Positions 1 to 5,315 are shown, counted from the first letter of the stretch. The stretch is 6,280 bases of DNA from Rhodospirillales bacterium (GCA_021775275.1 JAJFIE010000025.1:1-6280), one strand, 5' to 3'. Made by a program: numbers and translations. The notes: a model not told the origin generated them from the letters alone.

Positions 1-1261
1 CCATGCCTTGCAGGATATGGTCACGCGCCAGCGGACATTCGGAAACGATGTGGTGGTCACCTGTTTTCGCCGCCTGCTGCGCGACGGGCTTCCCCACTTT
101 GAGTCCGGTCTCGAAATTATCTTTCATGATCCCCCATGATCCGCCGTGCCCGGAACACCGTTCGATCACGTTGATCTGTGTATCAGGGATAAGGCGCAGC
201 ATTTCCGCAGCTTTCTGGCCCATGTTCTGGGCGCGGGCATGGCAGGCAATATGCACGGTAACGCCGCCGTCCAGCGGGCCCAGGCCATCGGCCAGACCTT
301 CGTTCTTTGCGATATCGACCATGTATTCGCTGATGTCGCTGGTCGCGGCGGAGAGCGCCCGAACATCGTCGTTTTCCGGCAGGATCAACGGCCATTCGAA
401 CTTCAGCATCAAAGAGCACGATGGCACCAGTGAAATAACCCGGTAGCCTTTTTCAATCCACGGCTTGTAGGCTGCCGCCACTGTTCTGGCCTGCTCCGCG
501 ACACGGGCCAAATCGCCATGCTCCAGTTGGGGCATGCCACAACACCCGGGATGGATAGCCTCTGCGTCGATACCATTGCGGGCCAGGACGCGTCGGGCCG
601 CCATGCCGATGGCGGGGGCGTTATAGTTGGAAAAACATGTCGCGTAGATAACCGCCTTGCGGCCATGCGCGGGGGCATCGGCATTGATGGCGACAGGCGC
701 ATCTTTCGCCTGATCTACCAGGGACTGATTTGCGTATTCGGGCAGATGGGCATCGCGGTGAACACCTGCAACCGTTTCCAGCAGCGGACGGGTCAGATGA
801 TTGCCGCATTTGCTGGCCCAGTTTGTCAAACCTGACAGGGAGCATCCGAGCTTGCCGTTGCGATCGGTTTCGGTGAGTTGCCTGTCAAAGAACCCGATGC
901 CGTTCTTTTTTGTCTCAATAGCGCGGGCGCGCAACATCAGGTGCGGGAAGTCGAGATCAAACTCATGCGGTGGCACATACGGGCATTTGGTCATGAAGCA
1001 CATGTCACACATGGTGCAGGCGTCGATGACGGGCTTGAAATCAGTGCTCTTCACCGAATCGAGTTCGCCGGATTCAGAATCGTCGATCAGGTCGAATAAA
1101 AGAGGGAAGCTGTCACACAGGTTAAAACAGCGCCGACATCCATGGCAGATATCAAAAACCCGCCGCAGTTCAGCATCGAGTTTATCCGCATCGTAAAAAT
1201 CGGCGTCGTTCCAGGGGATAGGATGACGCGTCGGGGCCCCTAAACTGCCTTCCTTGGACAT
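1..1261 (-). CDS. GlpC/HdrD-like iron-sulfur protein (CCG domains), 3' end cut by window edge
   Basis: An open frame runs from an ATG at 1261 to the window edge without a stop, giving 420 residues with the C-terminus missing. Seen: a ferredoxin-like pair of cysteine clusters, CxxCxxCxxxC at residues 39-49 and CxxCxxCxxxxCP at 82-94, fit to bind two [4Fe-4S] clusters. Two CCG-type domains follow. The first has C209, C240-C241-G (CCGMP) and C282; the second has C340, C369-S-G and C409. This is the layout of GlpC (anaerobic glycerol-3-phosphate dehydrogenase subunit C) and of the heterodisulfide reductase HdrD. No membrane segment or signal peptide is visible, so it is probably cytoplasmic or membrane-peripheral. 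It follows the rubrerythrin by 86 bp and probably shares its transcript. No glpA or glpB is present, so a glycerol-3-phosphate role is doubtful. Inferred role: electron transfer, possibly to the rubrerythrin. The family is clear; the substrate is unknown. The start is preceded only by a weak purine-rich AGAAGAAG. Confidence 0.88.
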   Translation of the reverse strand, partial: MSKEGSLGAPTRHPIPWNDADFYDADKLDAELRRVFDICHGCRRCFNLCDSFPLLFDLIDDSESGELDSVKSTDFKPVIDACTMCDMCFMTKCPYVPPHEFDLDFPHLMLRARAIETKKNGIGFFDRQLTETDRNGKLGCSLSGLTNWASKCGNHLTRPLLETVAGVHRDAHLPEYANQSLVDQAKDAPVAINADAPAHGRKAVIYATCFSNYNAPAIGMAARRVLARNGIDAEAIHPGCCGMPQLEHGDLARVAEQARTVAAAYKPWIEKGYRVISLVPSCSLMLKFEWPLILPENDDVRALSAATSDISEYMVDIAKNEGLADGLGPLDGGVTVHIACHARAQNMGQKAAEMLRLIPDTQINVIERCSGHGGSWGIMKDNFETGLKVGKPVAQQAAKTGDHHIVSECPLARDHILQGM

Positions 1262-1280
1262 GGTGTTTCTTCTTCTTTGT

Positions 1281-1316
1281 GCAAGCCGTGAAAGCAGAAA
1301 AGGGGAGCAAGCCGTG
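1281..1316. repeat. Short direct repeat GCAAGCCGTG x2
   Basis: The identical 10-mer GCAAGCCGTG occurs at 1281-1290 and 1307-1316, 26 bp apart, inside the gap between the rubrerythrin and the Fe-S protein gene. The second copy makes up the loop and one edge of the hairpin there. It may be a small local duplication; no function is evident. Confidence 0.55.
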
Positions 1317-1324
1317 CCCCCCTT
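1291..1324 (-). terminator. Possible attenuator or weak intrinsic terminator between rubrerythrin and the Fe-S gene
   Basis: The arms are 1300-1308 and 1316-1324, pairing 8 of 9 positions (one A/C mismatch at 1306/1318) around a 7-nt loop. On the minus-strand transcript the hairpin is followed directly by an interrupted T run (TTTTCTGCTTT). This could cut down read-through from the rubrerythrin gene into the next gene rather than end transcription fully. The U tract is poor, so confidence is modest. Confidence 0.4.
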
Positions 1325-1347
1325 CCGCGAAAAAGTGACACCGGGTT

Positions 1348-1767
1348 TCAGGAATCCAGGCTGTCGAGAGCTTTCTGGAAACGGCCCGCATGAGACTTCT
1401 CAGCCTTCGCGAGGGTTTCGAACCAATCAGCGATTTCGTCAAAGCCTTCATCGCGCGCCGTTTTGGCCATGCCCGGGTACATGTCGGTGTATTCATGGGT
1501 TTCGCCGGCAACCGACGCCTTCAGGTTTTCAGACGTGCCGCCAATGGGCAGGCCCGTGGCCGGATCGCCGGTCTCCTCAAGGAACTCGAGATGGCCATGG
1601 GCGTGGCCGGTTTCACCTTCGGCGGTGGAACGGAACACGGCGGCAACATCATTGTAGCCTTCGATATCGGCCTTTTGCGCGAAATACAAATAGCGCCGGT
1701 TTGCCTGTGATTCACCGGCAAAGGCTGCTTTCAGGTTATCTTCGGTCTTGCTGTCTTTGAGACTCAT
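1348..1767 (-). CDS. rbr: Rubrerythrin, di-iron domain only
   Basis: 139 residues of four-helix-bundle erythrin type. Rubrerythrins reduce hydrogen peroxide to water at a non-haem di-iron centre in the cytoplasm. The ligand pattern of the family is complete by eye: E19 (AGESQAN), E52 and H55 (ExxH in EGETGH), E89 and E92 (GETHEY), E123 and H126 (AEKSH). The protein ends just after the second ExxH helix, so the C-terminal rubredoxin domain of classical rubrerythrins (about 190 residues) is absent and an outside electron donor is needed. The start is ATG, with a good Shine-Dalgarno GGGAGAG at 1772-1778 just upstream. It lies downstream of irr (228 bp gap) and upstream of a GlpC/HdrD-like Fe-S protein, a plausible electron donor. 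A ferritin-like storage role is less likely because the classic rubrerythrin ligand set is present. Confidence 0.93.
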   Translation of the reverse strand: MSLKDSKTEDNLKAAFAGESQANRRYLYFAQKADIEGYNDVAAVFRSTAEGETGHAHGHLEFLEETGDPATGLPIGGTSENLKASVAGETHEYTDMYPGMAKTARDEGFDEIADWFETLAKAEKSHAGRFQKALDSLDS

Positions 1768-1914
1768 GGAACTCTCCCTGTGGTCAATCTGGTTGCGGGT
1801 CTTGGTGTGGATCAGTTTCGTTGTGGCCGTCAGATTATCGTTTCGTGTGGGCTCTACAGACGCCGTCGCCGGGATTATCCCCGATCCAGGTCAGCCTGAA
1901 ATTCTGATAAACAG

Positions 1915-1943
1915 ACTATGGCGCGACAAAATCGCCTCGTCAA
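1915..1943 (-). promoter_or_regulatory. Candidate sigma-70 promoter of rubrerythrin
   Basis: On the minus strand TTGACG (1943-1938) is followed after exactly 17 nt by CATAGT (1920-1915), matching the -35 hexamer 5/6 and the -10 hexamer 4/6. It would give a leader of about 140 nt before the rubrerythrin ATG. The leader contains a small CGGG/CCCG hairpin but nothing I recognise as a riboswitch. An alternative, TTGAAT-N16-TATATT (1985-1958), lies farther upstream within the AT-rich part. Inferred from pattern only. Confidence 0.4.
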
Positions 1944-1948
1944 TATAA

Positions 1949-1965
1949 ATTAGAATTAATATAAA
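1949..1965. promoter_or_regulatory. Irr-box (ICE)-like site upstream of rubrerythrin
   Basis: ATTAGAA-TTA-ATATAAA on the plus strand matches the rhizobial Irr/ICE pattern TTTAGAA-N3-TTCTAAA, as I remember it, at 11 of 14 defined positions. It sits just upstream of the candidate -35 of the rubrerythrin promoter and 180 bp from the gene start. The surrounding sequence is very AT-rich, which raises the chance of a random match. Support comes mainly from the adjacent irr gene and the iron-dependent product. Confidence 0.3.
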
Positions 1966-1983
1966 AAATCTTCCAATTAATTC
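1953..1983. repeat. 8-bp perfect inverted repeat GAATTAAT
   Basis: GAATTAAT at 1953-1960 is mirrored by ATTAATTC at 1976-1983 across a 15-nt spacer that contains a run of six A (T on the minus strand). It lies 13 bp beyond the irr stop codon and overlaps the Irr-box-like sequence. It is too AT-rich to be a convincing terminator; a protein-binding site is possible. Confidence 0.5.
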
Positions 1984-1995
1984 AATTTGATGAAT

Positions 1996-2412
1996 TTATG
2001 TTGGAGAAACCCGAACAATAACATCGACCCGTTCGATTTCCATTCCGCTTGGTGCGGCGGGAAGGCGTTCCATCACCACATCATCACCGGCTATGTCTTC
2101 CAGATGACCGGAATCCGTATGGTAGAAGTGGTGGTGCTGGGTGGTGTTGGTATCGAAATAGGACCGATCGCCATTCACAACGATTTCACGCAACAGTCCG
2201 GCTGTGGTAAACTGGTTCAGGGTATTATAGACCGTGGCCAGGGATACGCTGATGCCGTGGTTCAGAGACTCACCGTGGAGAATTTCTGCCGTGACGTGGC
2301 GATTCCCGTTGTCGAATAACAGCTTGGCAAGGGCGAGGCGCTGACGTGTCGGGCGCAACCCGGCGTGCCGAATGCGTTCGATGATTTGGCTATAGGGACG
2401 TGACGCGGTCAT
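1996..2412 (-). CDS. irr: Irr, haem/iron-responsive Fur-family transcription regulator
   Basis: 138 residues. Irr is the alphaproteobacterial Fur-family regulator that senses iron through haem status, repressing iron-using genes and haem synthesis or activating uptake when iron is low. Seen: an N-terminal winged-helix domain with GLRPTRQRLALAKLLF (18-33) and the recognition helix SLATVYNTLNQF (57-68). Next comes YFDTNTTQHHHFYH (85-98), the Irr hallmark with the triple histidine at 93-95, and the C-terminal dimerisation domain ending PSGMEIERVDVIVRV. There is no cysteine anywhere, so neither the Cys-type haem regulatory motif of Bradyrhizobium Irr nor a structural Cys4 zinc site can exist. The histidine-rich loop is the likely haem or metal site. 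The start is ATG with Shine-Dalgarno TAAGGA (2419-2424), 6 nt away. It lies downstream of fabABI and upstream of rubrerythrin. A plain Fur, PerR or Zur is less likely because of the NT-x-HHHF signature. Confidence 0.93.
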   Translation of the reverse strand: MTASRPYSQIIERIRHAGLRPTRQRLALAKLLFDNGNRHVTAEILHGESLNHGISVSLATVYNTLNQFTTAGLLREIVVNGDRSYFDTNTTQHHHFYHTDSGHLEDIAGDDVVMERLPAAPSGMEIERVDVIVRVSPT

Positions 2413-2437
2413 ATTTTGTCCTTACGATTTTGGCTAG

Positions 2438-2469
2438 TTTATAATGCTTTTAAAGTATACGGGTTTCAA
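2438..2469 (-). promoter_or_regulatory. Candidate irr promoter overlapped by an Irr-box-like palindrome
   Basis: TTTATAA-TGC-TTTTAAA (2438-2454, plus strand) is a near-palindrome (6 of 7 pairs). Read on the minus strand it fits the Irr/ICE pattern TTTAGAA-N3-TTCTAAA, from memory, at 12 of 14 positions. A -35-like TTGAAA (2469-2464, minus) lies 17 nt from CATTAT (2446-2441), with a TATAAA just beyond, so the palindrome covers the -10 region, where a repressor would block transcription. It ends 25 bp before the irr ATG. This suggests autoregulation of irr; the promoter hexamers themselves are only fair. Confidence 0.5.
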
Positions 2470-2520
2470 TACCATAAAGCCACTATTTATGTAAGGGGTA
2501 TTTGTAAGAAAAAATCGCCG

Positions 2521-2550
2521 CTATTCCCGAGAGCCCTATTCCTGAGACTC
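2521..2550. repeat. Imperfect 15-bp tandem duplication at the 3' end of fabI
   Basis: Two adjacent 15-bp units (2521-2535 and 2536-2550) agree at 12 of 15 positions, and at 11 of the first 12. The unit includes the fabI stop codon, so the last codons (E-S-Q-E-stop) are followed in the same frame by G-S-R-E-stop. It looks like a small tandem duplication that left a second in-frame stop. Confidence 0.65.
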
Positions 2551-3357
2551 CGGGGCGGGGATACCGATAATATTGTAGCCGCTGTCCACATGATGGACTT
2601 CGCCGGTGACGCCATTGGATAAATCACTGAGCAGGTAAAGCGCCGAGCCGCCAAGGTCTTCCAGATCCGCATTGCGCTTCAGCGGCGCATGATCATGACT
2701 CCACCGGTAAATATAGCGTGCGCCCGCAACGGCGCTTCCCGCCAGTGTCCTGACGGGGCCAGCGGAAATCGCGTTGACGCGAATGCCCTGTCCGCCCAAA
2801 TCTGATGCCAGATAGCGAACGCTCGCCTCAAGGGCCGCCTTGGCGACGCCCATGACATTGTAGTTAGGCACGACCCGTTCGGCGCCCGAGAATGACAGGG
2901 TCAACAGGCTGCCGCCTTCCGGCATCACGGATGCTGCTGCACGGGCCATGGCCGTGAAGGAATAACACGACACATCCATGGTGCGCCGGAAGTTGTCGCG
3001 GCTGGTTTCCACATAGCGCCCGTTCAGCTCTTCCTTGTCGGAATAGGCAATGGCGTGAACCACGAAATCCACCGTGGACCATACATCGGCAATTGCTTCA
3101 AAGGAGTCATTGATCGACGCATCCTGCTCCACATCGCACGGGAACAACAAATCAGAGCCAACCGATTCAGCCAGTGGTCGAACCCGCTTTTCCAGGGCGT
3201 CGCCCTGATAGGTAAAGGCCAGATCCGCACCTTGCGCCGCCAGCTTGCGGGCGATGCCCCAGGCGATGGAGTGATCGTTCGCAACGCCCATAATCACGCC
3301 GCGTTTTCCCGCCATCAGGCCCGCGCCGCTGGCAGCTGATTGATCCCTCGTTTTCAT
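2536..3357 (-). CDS. fabI: Enoyl-[acyl-carrier-protein] reductase, FabI type (NADH)
   Basis: 273 residues from the ATG at 3357, usual for the family. FabI reduces trans-2-enoyl-ACP in the last step of each fatty acid elongation cycle; it is a cytoplasmic short-chain dehydrogenase fold enzyme. Seen: the nucleotide-binding GVANDHSIAWGIA near the N-terminus; the catalytic Y166-x6-K173 in PNYNVMGVAK; the conserved NAISAGPVRTLA; and the C-terminal SDLSNGVTGEVHHVDSGYN. The residue ten before the catalytic Tyr, a Tyr in E. coli (Y146), is Phe (F156) here, and the position of E. coli G93, linked to triclosan sensitivity, is Ala. An in-frame GTG at 3375 would add six residues but has no Shine-Dalgarno. 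The ATG has AGGA (3367-3370) 9 nt upstream and is preferred. It follows fabB by 59 bp with no terminator, so it is probably co-transcribed. A short tandem duplication sits at its stop codon. Confidence 0.95.
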   Translation of the reverse strand: MKTRDQSAASGAGLMAGKRGVIMGVANDHSIAWGIARKLAAQGADLAFTYQGDALEKRVRPLAESVGSDLLFPCDVEQDASINDSFEAIADVWSTVDFVVHAIAYSDKEELNGRYVETSRDNFRRTMDVSCYSFTAMARAAASVMPEGGSLLTLSFSGAERVVPNYNVMGVAKAALEASVRYLASDLGGQGIRVNAISAGPVRTLAGSAVAGARYIYRWSHDHAPLKRNADLEDLGGSALYLLSDLSNGVTGEVHHVDSGYNIIGIPAPESQE

Positions 3358-3416
3358 TCTCTCTTTTCCTGACACGATTCGTCGTCCGTATCTGATTCTG
3401 GTCTGATTAAACCGAT

Positions 3417-4643
3417 TTATCCGTTTTCATAGCGTGTGAACGCCAGCGTTGCGTTTGTGCCACCGAACCCGAAACTGTTCGACAAAACACAATTCAAATT
3501 CGCATCATCCTGCCGCTCCAGAGCGACGGGCAAGTCCTTTGCGTCCTCGTCCAATTCTTCGATATTGGCAGAGGCCGTGATGAAATTTTCCTTCATCATG
3601 ATGAGACTATAGATTGATTCCTGCGCCCCGGCGGCGCCCAGCGAGTGTCCCGTCAACGATTTGGTTGAGCTGAACGTCGGCACCCGGTTGCGATCCTTGA
3701 ATGCTTCGCGAATGGCTTCCAGCTCCCGCGTGTCGCCGACGGGCGTCGAGGTGCCATGGGTGTTAATATAATCAACCGGATGGTCCAGATCGTTCATGGC
3801 CATCTTCATACAGCGCACGGCGCCTTCACCGGACGGCTGCACCATATCAAAGCCATCGGACGTCGCGCCATATCCGGTGATTTCGGCATAAATCTTCGCC
3901 CCGCGCGCCCTGGCATGTTCCAGTTCTTCAACAACCAGCACGCCAGCGCCGCCGGCGATGACAAATCCATCGCGATTGGCGTCATAGGCTCTGGATGCTT
4001 TTTCCGGTGTATCATTGTATCCACTGCTCATGGCTGGCATGGCGTCAAACAGGACACTCAACGTCCAGTCAAGTTCCTCGCCGCCACCAGCAAAAACGAC
4101 ATCCTGCTTGCCCAACTGGATCATTTCCACTGCATTGCCGATGCAGTGGGCGCTCGTCGCACAGGCGGAACTGATGGAATAACTGACGCCTTTGATCTTG
4201 AAGGCCGTCGACAATGTTGCCGAGTTCGTCGATGACATGGTTCTGGGAACCATGAACGGTCCAACTTTTTTCGGACTTTTCTCACGAGCCGTGTCCGCTG
4301 CCTGAACCAGATTTTTCGTTGACGGGCCGCCGGACCCCATGATCAGGCCGGAGCGTTCGTTGGAAATGTCCTGTTCTTCCAGCCCGGAATCAGCGATTGC
4401 CTCTTCCATGGCGACAAAATTATAGGCGGCACCATCGCCCATGAACCGACGCCAGCGACGGTCGATCAATTCTTCCAGATCGATATTCGGCTTGCCCCAG
4501 ACCTGGCTGCGAAATCCGTGATCCCGGAAATCCTCACTGAAGGTAATACCGGAGCGGCCTTCGCGCAGAGAGTCCGTTACCTCGGCAACATTATTGCCGA
4601 TGCATGAAACAACTCCCATTCCGGTTACGACGGCGCGCCTCAT
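3417..4643 (-). CDS. fabB: Beta-ketoacyl-ACP synthase I, FabB
   Basis: 408 residues, close to E. coli FabB. It condenses malonyl-ACP with acyl-ACP and, with FabA, is the step that carries cis-3-decenoyl-ACP into unsaturated fatty acids. The thiolase-fold active site is complete: nucleophile C161 in [13 protein letters not shown]296 in [12 protein letters not shown]328 in [10 protein letters not shown] and H333 in [10 protein letters not shown], with the glycine-rich [13 protein letters not shown] near the end. The FabB assignment over FabF rests on adjacency to fabA, overall length and the near-identical catalytic numbering. ATG start 7 nt after the fabA stop. The Shine-Dalgarno-like GGAAGG lies inside the last codons of fabA, which implies translational coupling. 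It is the middle gene of fabA-fabB-fabI. Confidence 0.96.
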   Translation of the reverse strand: MRRAVVTGMGVVSCIGNNVAEVTDSLREGRSGITFSEDFRDHGFRSQVWGKPNIDLEELIDRRWRRFMGDGAAYNFVAMEEAIADSGLEEQDISNERSGLIMGSGGPSTKNLVQAADTAREKSPKKVGPFMVPRTMSSTNSATLSTAFKIKGVSYSISSACATSAHCIGNAVEMIQLGKQDVVFAGGGEELDWTLSVLFDAMPAMSSGYNDTPEKASRAYDANRDGFVIAGGAGVLVVEELEHARARGAKIYAEITGYGATSDGFDMVQPSGEGAVRCMKMAMNDLDHPVDYINTHGTSTPVGDTRELEAIREAFKDRNRVPTFSSTKSLTGHSLGAAGAQESIYSLIMMKENFITASANIEELDEDAKDLPVALERQDDANLNCVLSNSFGFGGTNATLAFTRYENG

Positions 4644-4650
4644 AGCATCA

Positions 4651-5169
4651 TCAACCTTCCGTCACGCTTTCTGGTACTACGGTAACCTTTAAATCCTTGG
4701 CTTCATAGGCCAATTCGCCATCCACCCGCATTTCGCCATTGGCAATGCCCAGGGTTATCTGGCGGCTCATCACCCGGTGAACGTCAACCTGGTAGGTAAC
4801 AAGCTTGCTGTCGGGCTGTACCTGAGCGGAAAACTTTACCTGACCAACGCCGAGGGCGCGACCACGACCCGGTGCCCCGGTCCAGCCCAGATAGAAACCC
4901 AGAAGCTGCCACAGGGCATCAACCCCCAGGCATCCTGGCATCACCGGATCACCCTGGAAATGGCAATCGAAAAACCAGAGGTCCGGCCTGATATCAAACT
5001 CGGCCTGAATAATGCCCTTGCCGTACGCGCCACCATCAGCATTGATGGTAACAATACGGTCAAACATCAACATCGGCGGCGATGGCAATTGCGCGTTGCC
5101 CGGTCCGAAAAGCTCGCCCCGGCCGCAGGTCAGAAGATCTTCATGGCTATATTGATTTTTCTGCGCCAA
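4651..5169 (-). CDS. fabA: 3-hydroxydecanoyl-ACP dehydratase/isomerase, FabA (TTG start)
   Basis: 172 residues, the usual FabA length. It dehydrates 3-hydroxydecanoyl-ACP and isomerises trans-2- to cis-3-decenoyl-ACP, the branch point to unsaturated fatty acids in oxygen-independent synthesis. The hot-dog fold active site is clear: H70 in [14 protein letters not shown] and D84 in [17 protein letters not shown], the same numbers as in E. coli. The conserved N-terminal block is [18 protein letters not shown]. The start must be TTG at 5169: an in-frame TAG lies 15 nt upstream of it and the first in-frame ATG (residue 33) would remove conserved sequence. GGAGG at 5181-5185 sits 11 nt upstream. 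It is the first gene of the fabABI operon, 146 bp behind pnp. Identity is nearly certain; the start is well supported. Confidence 0.96.
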   Translation of the reverse strand: MAQKNQYSHEDLLTCGRGELFGPGNAQLPSPPMLMFDRIVTINADGGAYGKGIIQAEFDIRPDLWFFDCHFQGDPVMPGCLGVDALWQLLGFYLGWTGAPGRGRALGVGQVKFSAQVQPDSKLVTYQVDVHRVMSRQITLGIANGEMRVDGELAYEAKDLKVTVVPESVTEG

Positions 5170-5180
5170 GGAAACTATTT

Positions 5181-5185
5181 CCTCC
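5181..5185 (-). promoter_or_regulatory. fabA ribosome binding site (GGAGG) that decides a TTG start
   Basis: On the minus strand TAGGAGG lies 11 nt before TTG (5169). Its TAG is itself an in-frame stop, so FabA cannot extend farther upstream, and no ATG or GTG lies between. A small GC hairpin (GCCC 5192-5195 with GGGC 5200-5203) stands just upstream of this site. Confidence 0.75.
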
Positions 5186-5216
5186 TACCGGGCCCATCCG
5201 GGCAATCATTGTCGTT

Positions 5217-5262
5217 CCATGTTGGATTTATACATGGCTCTCTGCGATGGAGCCACATCCAA
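5217..5262. promoter_or_regulatory. Candidate fabA promoter with overlapping palindromes
   Basis: On the minus strand a -10-like TATAAA (5232-5227) lies about 58 bp before the fabA start, without a good -35. Two palindromes overlap it: TGGCTC-N9-GAGCCA (5235-5255) just upstream, and CCATG-N11-CATGG (5217-5237) enclosing the -10. A third pair, TTGGAT (5222-5227) and ATCCAA (5257-5262), encloses the first. This placement suits a repressor or activator of unsaturated fatty acid synthesis, but I do not recognise the motif. As RNA the same sequence could fold into a leader hairpin if transcription starts upstream. Confidence 0.4.
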
Positions 5263-5266
5263 ATCG

Positions 5267-5304
5267 TCCCTGCCGACGGTTCCGTTACAGGCCGTCGGCA
5301 GGGA
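5267..5304 (-). terminator. Perfect hairpin downstream of pnp (terminator-like)
   Basis: The arms CCCTGCCGACGG and CCGTCGGCAGGG (5268-5279 and 5292-5303) are perfectly complementary, extend by one more pair (5267/5304), and enclose a 12-nt loop. The hairpin begins 12 nt beyond the pnp stop codon. The minus-strand sequence after it (ACGATTTGG) has only three T in a row, so intrinsic termination would be weak. It may instead protect the pnp mRNA 3' end or allow partial read-through into fabA. Confidence 0.6.
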
Positions 5305-5315
5305 AATGGGCTGAC

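Noticed and set aside
3..446. 147-codon plus-strand frame near the left edge
   Set aside because: It is opposite the CCG-domain coding sequence, whose minus-strand frame is open over 420 codons with clear motifs.
1..1261. Frameshifted or decayed gene at the left edge, suspected because several short frames overlap
   Set aside because: Translating the minus strand from the ATG at 1261 gives one uninterrupted frame to the edge with all expected motifs. The gene is only cut by the window.
1254..1760. 168-codon plus-strand frame opposite the rubrerythrin
   Set aside because: It mirrors a gene with complete di-iron ligands and has low-complexity, Arg/Gly/Pro-rich composition without any domain.
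1768..1930. Riboswitch or small RNA in the rubrerythrin leader
   Set aside because: Only short stems (CGGG/CCCG and GCGA/TCGC) are seen and no known riboswitch core was recognised.
2416..2445. TTGTCC-N18-TATAAT on the plus strand, a possible antisense promoter reading into the fabI 3' end
   Set aside because: The -10 is perfect but falls inside the AT-rich irr promoter palindrome. The -35 match is poor and coincides with the irr ribosome site, and no plus-strand gene follows.
2505..2560. Possible intrinsic terminator behind fabI (T6 on the minus strand)
   Set aside because: There is a run of six T, but only a bulged 3+3 bp stem can be drawn and it sits 9 nt or more away, so termination cannot be supported.
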